From Ignavibacterium sp. (lineage in GTDB: Bacteria > Bacteroidota > Ignavibacteria > Ignavibacteriales > Ignavibacteriaceae), in NCBI RefSeq assembly GCF_025998815.1, contig NZ_AP026678.1, positions 496,001 to 560,000 on the forward strand: 64,000 nt of DNA, given 5' to 3'. The notes beneath the pieces are model-generated. The model searched no databases. It saw nothing but the letters and a program-made list of their open reading frames with translations, and was not told the DNA's origin. The position numbers were made by a program, and so were the translations under genes. Positions 59,948-64,000 of this stretch are shown one piece after another. Position 1 is the first letter of the stretch. Every line of letters starts with the position of its first letter.

Positions 59948-60635
59948 GTTTATTTCTGAAAGTGGAGTTACATCAAGAAGAAAAGCAGAAGAACTAATTC
60001 TTCAAGGTCGTGTAACAGTTAATAATAAAACCATCACAACTTTAGCTTTCAATGTTGATCCCGAAAAAGATATTGTTGCTCTTGATGGTGAGAGAATAAG
60101 ACAAAAGAAAAAACTATACTTTCTGCTGAATAAACCTTCGGGTTATATTTCAACTACTGACGATGAAAGAGGAAGAAGAACGGTTCTCGATTTAATTCCT
60201 GTTCGCGAAAAATTATTTCCTGTTGGTAGACTCGACGCTGATACAACAGGAGTTCTGTTACTTACTAATGATGGTGATTTTGCTAATCAGCTTCTTCATC
60301 CCAGAAATAAAATAATTAGAGTTTATGAAGCCAAATTAGATAAAGAACTTGAAGAGAAAGATGCAGAGCGTTTGATTAAAGGAATTTTACTCGATAAAAG
60401 AAAAAGTAAATTTGAAAAAGTTTATTTTGATAAACCTAAAGACAGAACAAGAGTTACTGTAGAATGCGTTGAAGGAAGAAATCATTTTGTGAAACGAATG
60501 TTTGCTTTACTTGGTTATGAGGTTAAAAAGCTGAACAGAAAAAGTTTTGCCGGAATTGAGGCAAACATTCCTGTCGGTTCATACAGAGAATTAACGATTG
60601 CTGAAATTAAAAAATTATATCAACATAATGTTTAA
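59934..60635 (+). CDS. RluB-type rRNA pseudouridine synthase
   Basis: A 233-residue pseudouridine synthase. The N-terminal S4 RNA-binding domain is MRLNKFISESGVTSRRKAEE (1-20) with LILQGRVTVN. The catalytic region is LFPVGRLDADTTGVLLLTND, whose Asp is the nucleophile, and the C-terminus has EGRNHFVKRMFALLGYEV. The RsuA/RluB/E/F group modifies 23S (RluB) or 16S rRNA; position next to scpB is typical of RluB. The ATG at 59934 overlaps scpB by 14 bp and fits the S4 domain start; an earlier in-frame ATG at 59883 would add an unrelated Lys/Arg-rich stretch. Confidence 0.92.
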   Translation: MRLNKFISESGVTSRRKAEELILQGRVTVNNKTITTLAFNVDPEKDIVALDGERIRQKKKLYFLLNKPSGYISTTDDERGRRTVLDLIPVREKLFPVGRLDADTTGVLLLTNDGDFANQLLHPRNKIIRVYEAKLDKELEEKDAERLIKGILLDKRKSKFEKVYFDKPKDRTRVTVECVEGRNHFVKRMFALLGYEVKKLNRKSFAGIEANIPVGSYRELTIAEIKKLYQHNV

Positions 60636-62145
60636 ATATTTTTCTATTGTCTGTTGTCTGCTCATCTCCGAGTTATTTGCGCAGGATACTTTGAAGTATT
60701 CAATCAAAGACACAACCGAAGAGTATGAATATCTTACCGTTCCCGAACTGCAGGAAAAGATAACTTATTTATTGGACGATACAAATTTTTATACTGCAAA
60801 CTGGGGAGTTGTAATTCGTTCATTAAAAACAGGTGAATATCTTTATCAGAAAGATGGAGATAAATTATTTACACCTGCATCTAATCTTAAACTGTTTACA
60901 ACTGCTGCGGGTTTATCGCTTCTTGGCAGTGGTTACAGATATACAACTAATCTTTATGCTGACGGCGAAATAAATTATTCAACTCTCGAAGGGAATCTGA
61001 TTGTTCAGGGAACAGGTGATCCAACTATCTCAGGCAGATTTTATGGTGGAAATATCTATAAAGTTTTTGACGATTGGGCTGATTCACTCCTTGCATTAGG
61101 AATAACCAAAATTAAAGGTAATATTATTGGTGATGATGATTTGTTTGATGAAAAAGGTCTGGGTGAAGGTTGGTCGTGGGATTACGAAACATATTGGTAT
61201 GCTGCACAATCAAGTGCTATTTCATTTAATGACAATTGTGTTGATATAACAATTTTTTATGATAAAAAACTTGACAGTGTAATTGTAAAGTATTCACCAA
61301 TTGTAAAAGGCATAGTTGTAATAAATGATGTCGTTCCTGTTTCGCCAGGAACCGGAAGTACAGATATAGATATCTATCGCGAAAGAGGGACAAACATTAT
61401 CAAGGTTTCAGGAACTTTCAGTCTAGGCAGTGATACACTTAAGACTTATGCAACTGTTTTAAATCCAACATTATTTGCAATGATGGTTTTCAAAGACAGA
61501 TTAGAAAAAAAAGGAATTAAAGTTTTAGGTTATGCAATTGACATTGATGATTATGAAAAGCACATCGAATACTCAAAAGCACAATATCTTTTTTCATATT
61601 ACTCACCTTATCTTTTCGAAATAGTTAAGGTTATAAACAAAGGTTCACAAAACTTTTTTGCTGAACAATTACTTAAAACCATCGGACTTGAGAAGAAAGG
61701 ATTTGGTTCAGTAGAAAATGGAATTCTTGCCTGCAAAGAATGGTTTGCTGAAATAGGATTAAATCCTGATCATATTCTGATGGCAGATGGAAGTGGACTT
61801 TCTCACTTAAATCGTGTTACACCCAGGCAAATAGTTTTGTTGCTTCGATATATGTATGCTTCAAAAAACTTCGGAGCGTTTTTCAGTTCATTGCCAATTG
61901 CCGGAGTTGATGGCACTCTTGCAAGGAGAATGAAAAACACAAGAGCAGAAAGTTCAGTGCATGCAAAAACAGGTTTTATAGGTTTTACCAGAAGTTTATC
62001 AGGTTACGCATTCACTGCTGAAGGAGAGCCATTAGCATTTAGTTTAATTGTAAATAATTTTAATGTTCCTGTTAAACTTGCAGAGAACATTCAGGATTCA
62101 ATTTGTGTTTTATTGTCAAACTTTAAAAGAAAACATTCGGAGTAA
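60628..62145 (+). CDS. dacB: D-alanyl-D-alanine carboxypeptidase/endopeptidase (PBP4 family)
   Basis: A 505-residue class C penicillin-binding protein with a signal peptide (1-19, ending ELFA). Serine-hydrolase motifs are SNLK (Ser85 and Lys88), DGSGLSHLN (about 382-390, the SxN box region) and HAKTG (Lys447). A large insertion between motifs 1 and 2 is normal for PBP4. It cleaves D-Ala from, and crosslinks in, peptidoglycan in the periplasm. I use ATG 60628 because it opens the signal peptide; it overlaps the pseudouridine synthase by 8 bp. Confidence 0.92.
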   Translation: MFKYFSIVCCLLISELFAQDTLKYSIKDTTEEYEYLTVPELQEKITYLLDDTNFYTANWGVVIRSLKTGEYLYQKDGDKLFTPASNLKLFTTAAGLSLLGSGYRYTTNLYADGEINYSTLEGNLIVQGTGDPTISGRFYGGNIYKVFDDWADSLLALGITKIKGNIIGDDDLFDEKGLGEGWSWDYETYWYAAQSSAISFNDNCVDITIFYDKKLDSVIVKYSPIVKGIVVINDVVPVSPGTGSTDIDIYRERGTNIIKVSGTFSLGSDTLKTYATVLNPTLFAMMVFKDRLEKKGIKVLGYAIDIDDYEKHIEYSKAQYLFSYYSPYLFEIVKVINKGSQNFFAEQLLKTIGLEKKGFGSVENGILACKEWFAEIGLNPDHILMADGSGLSHLNRVTPRQIVLLLRYMYASKNFGAFFSSLPIAGVDGTLARRMKNTRAESSVHAKTGFIGFTRSLSGYAFTAEGEPLAFSLIVNNFNVPVKLAENIQDSICVLLSNFKRKHSE

Positions 62146-62147
62146 AA

Positions 62148-63656
62148 ATGGAGAATAATATTCAACAAGAATATAACGATTTAGTTAAAAGAAGATTTGA
62201 AGAATTAGATGAACTAAAGAAAATGGGCATCGAACCTTATGCTTATGAGTTTGATGTGGACTCAGATTCGGAAGACATAAAAAATAATTTTAAGGAAGAT
62301 GAACATCGTCAGGTTAAGATTGCCGGAAGAATAATGGCGATAAGAAGAATGGGAAAAGCTTCATTTGCACATATTCAGGATCATAAAGGTCGCATTCAGA
62401 TTTATTTGAAAAAGGATGAACTTGGCGAAATGTATGATGCATTCAAGTTAATGGATATTGGTGATATAATCGGAGTGGAAGGATTTGTATTCAAAACGAA
62501 AACCGGTGAGATTTCTGTACATACACAAAAACTGGTTCTTCTTGCAAAAGGACTTCGTCCAATTCCCATTGCAAAAGAAGTGATTGATGAAAATGGAAAT
62601 AAAATTATTTACGACCAGTTTGCAGATAAAGAACTTCGTTACAGACAGCGTTATGTTGATTTGGTGGTAAATCCTGATGTTAAAGATGTATTTATAAAAA
62701 GAAGTAAAATCATCTCTACCATAAGAGAGTTTCTTGACTTAAAAGGATTACTTGAAGTTGAAACTCCAATTCTTCAACCATTATATGGCGGAGCTGCTGC
62801 ACGTCCTTTCATTACTCATCATAATGCGCTTGATATTGATTTGTATCTCCGCATAGCCGATGAATTGTATTTGAAAAGATTGATTGTAGGTGGATTTAAT
62901 GGTGTTTATGAAATTTCCAAAGACTTCAGGAATGAAGGAATGGATCGTTCTCATAATCCCGAATTTACGATGCTCGAATTATATGTTCCATATAAAGATT
63001 ATAACTGGATGATGAATTTTGTTGAAGAGCTTTTTGAATATGTCTGCACAAAAGTATTCGGTACACTAAAATTTACTTATGAAAATCAGGAAATTGATTT
63101 TACCCGTCCTTGGAAGAGAATTTCTATGATTGAAGCAATTGAAGAAAAAACCGGAGTTAATGTAATTAAATCTGATATCGACACATTAAAATCAGTTGCA
63201 AAAAAATTGTCAATAGATCTTGTCGGACTTAACAGTAAAGCAAAACTTATTGATGAGATTTTCAGTGCAACAGTTGAAGGTGAACTTATTCAACCAACTT
63301 TTGTTTTGGATTATCCTGTTGAGCTTTCTCCATTAGCTAAAAAACATCGCTCCAAAGAAGGAGTTGTAGAAAGATTCGAAGCTTATGTAGTTGGAAAAGA
63401 AATTTGTAATGCCTTCTCTGAGCTTAACGATCCACTTGATCAAAGAGCAAGATTTGAAGAGCAGGTTAAGATGCGTGAAGCAGGAGATGATGAAGCACAT
63501 CAGATTGATGAAGACTTTTTACGAGCATTAGAATATGGAATGCCGCCAACAGCAGGATTAGGAATCGGAATTGACAGGTTGGTGATGATTCTTACAAACC
63601 AACCATCGATACGAGATGTAATTTTCTTCCCGCAGATGAAACCTGAAGTCAAATAG
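62148..63656 (+). CDS. lysS: Lysine-tRNA ligase, class II
   Basis: A 502-residue class II synthetase. An N-terminal OB anticodon-binding domain (about 55-150; [20 protein letters not shown]) precedes the catalytic core. Motif 1 is around [17 protein letters not shown], motif 2 is [20 protein letters not shown] (about 257-276), and motif 3 is [13 protein letters not shown] (about 475-487). It starts 2 bp after dacB, continuing the dense plus-strand gene string. Confidence 0.96.
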   Translation: MENNIQQEYNDLVKRRFEELDELKKMGIEPYAYEFDVDSDSEDIKNNFKEDEHRQVKIAGRIMAIRRMGKASFAHIQDHKGRIQIYLKKDELGEMYDAFKLMDIGDIIGVEGFVFKTKTGEISVHTQKLVLLAKGLRPIPIAKEVIDENGNKIIYDQFADKELRYRQRYVDLVVNPDVKDVFIKRSKIISTIREFLDLKGLLEVETPILQPLYGGAAARPFITHHNALDIDLYLRIADELYLKRLIVGGFNGVYEISKDFRNEGMDRSHNPEFTMLELYVPYKDYNWMMNFVEELFEYVCTKVFGTLKFTYENQEIDFTRPWKRISMIEAIEEKTGVNVIKSDIDTLKSVAKKLSIDLVGLNSKAKLIDEIFSATVEGELIQPTFVLDYPVELSPLAKKHRSKEGVVERFEAYVVGKEICNAFSELNDPLDQRARFEEQVKMREAGDDEAHQIDEDFLRALEYGMPPTAGLGIGIDRLVMILTNQPSIRDVIFFPQMKPEVK

Positions 63657-63726
63657 GGAATAAAATAGTAGTTTTAATCAAACAAGGATTTTTACATTTT
63701 AATACGAAAGCTTTATTGGAGATAAT

Positions 63727-64000
63727 ATGTTTTCTAACTGGACTAAATTTCCATTTCTCTTTTTAGTTCTTACAATTGGTGCTTTAATCGGAATTCAACT
63801 TGAAAAAGTTTTTTCAGGTGATAATCTTCGGGAAAGTATCAGAAAATTTAATGATGTACTTACTTACACAGAAAAATATTACATAGAAGAGGTTGATACT
63901 CAGAAATTGGTTGAAGCAGCTTTGAACGGAATGTTTAATCAACTTGATCCTCATTCCGTTTACATTCCGGCAAAGGAATTTACTGCGGTCGAAGAATCAT
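63727..64000 (+). CDS. C-terminal processing peptidase, S41 family, N-terminal part
   Basis: The first 91 residues are in the window. An N-terminal membrane helix (about 8-24; FPFLFLVLTIGALIGIQLEK) is followed by FNDVLTYTEKYYIEEVDTQKLVEAALNGMFNQLDPHSVYI, the classic lead-in to the PDZ domain of CtpA-type proteases. These trim or degrade periplasmic proteins. The SD TTGGAG lies 6 bp before ATG. The PDZ and Ser/Lys catalytic region lie beyond the window edge. Confidence 0.85.
   Translation, partial: MFSNWTKFPFLFLVLTIGALIGIQLEKVFSGDNLRESIRKFNDVLTYTEKYYIEEVDTQKLVEAALNGMFNQLDPHSVYIPAKEFTAVEES

Overview
The window is AT-rich, densely coded bacterial DNA. Secreted proteins carrying type IX secretion (T9SS) C-terminal sorting domains, a CarboxypepD_reg/TonB receptor, an OmpP1/FadL porin, ExbB with two ExbD copies, and family-9 glycosyltransferases all point to the Bacteroidetes/Chlorobi/Ignavibacteria group. 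Good AAGGA/GGAGG ribosome sites, rather than the SD-poor starts of many Bacteroidetes, together with the overall gene content make an Ignavibacteria-like organism my best guess. No 16S sequence is present to confirm this.

Layout. 1-4.9 kb: the end of an NrnA-type phosphoesterase, an M17 leucyl aminopeptidase, and a convergent Lol-type ABC operon. 5.0-6.0 kb: four tRNAs (Pro, Arg, His, Glu) mixed with truncated copies of tRNA-Arg and tRNA-Glu. All four copies carry an 18-nt palindrome-like insert at exactly the same T-loop position; the Glu copies form a 136-bp tandem array of tRNA 3' ends and terminators. 6.0-16.2 kb: secreted and outer-membrane proteins (DUF3160-like T9SS protein, TonB receptor, T9SS partner, M28 peptidase, PstS-like protein, a 64-residue unknown). 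16.2-19 kb: a metallophosphoesterase and a two-domain acyltransferase resembling ornithine-lipid synthase OlsF. 19-25.3 kb: a seven-gene operon for an activated acidic sugar (NeuB-like synthase, KdsC-like phosphatase, SpsF-like cytidylyltransferase, class III aminotransferase, SDR and others). 25.5-34.1 kb: LD-carboxypeptidase, then an overlapping operon of polA, three GT9 transferases, a homocysteine methyltransferase and ispE. 34-49 kb: K+ uptake, ExbB/D/D, YqeY, CvpA, MutS2, biotin carboxylase with its carrier, FadL-like porin, SGNH lipoprotein, SPOR lipoprotein. 49-52 kb: three pilin-like membrane proteins. 52-64 kb: ssb, CorC-like, MlaD, GGT, AcpS, HNH, TrpS, ScpA/B, RluB-type synthase, PBP4, LysS and the start of a CtpA-type protease.

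Two patterns stand out. First, three upstream regions (8713-8756, 15874-15917, 18967-19010) each hold four 11-bp direct repeats of a TTAACATT-like unit, with a TAnnTTT-like -10 element starting 6 bp after the last repeat. This is the architecture of PhoP/PhoB boxes. The controlled genes (TonB receptor plus T9SS partner, a small unknown ORF, OlsF-like enzyme plus metallophosphoesterase), with a PstS-like gene next door, make a coherent candidate phosphate-starvation regulon that includes replacement of phospholipid by ornithine lipid. Second, the tRNA region looks like repeated insertion of short units at the C56/R57 junction of two different tRNAs. Each unit rebuilds the tRNA 3' end and leaves the displaced 3' end behind a palindrome.
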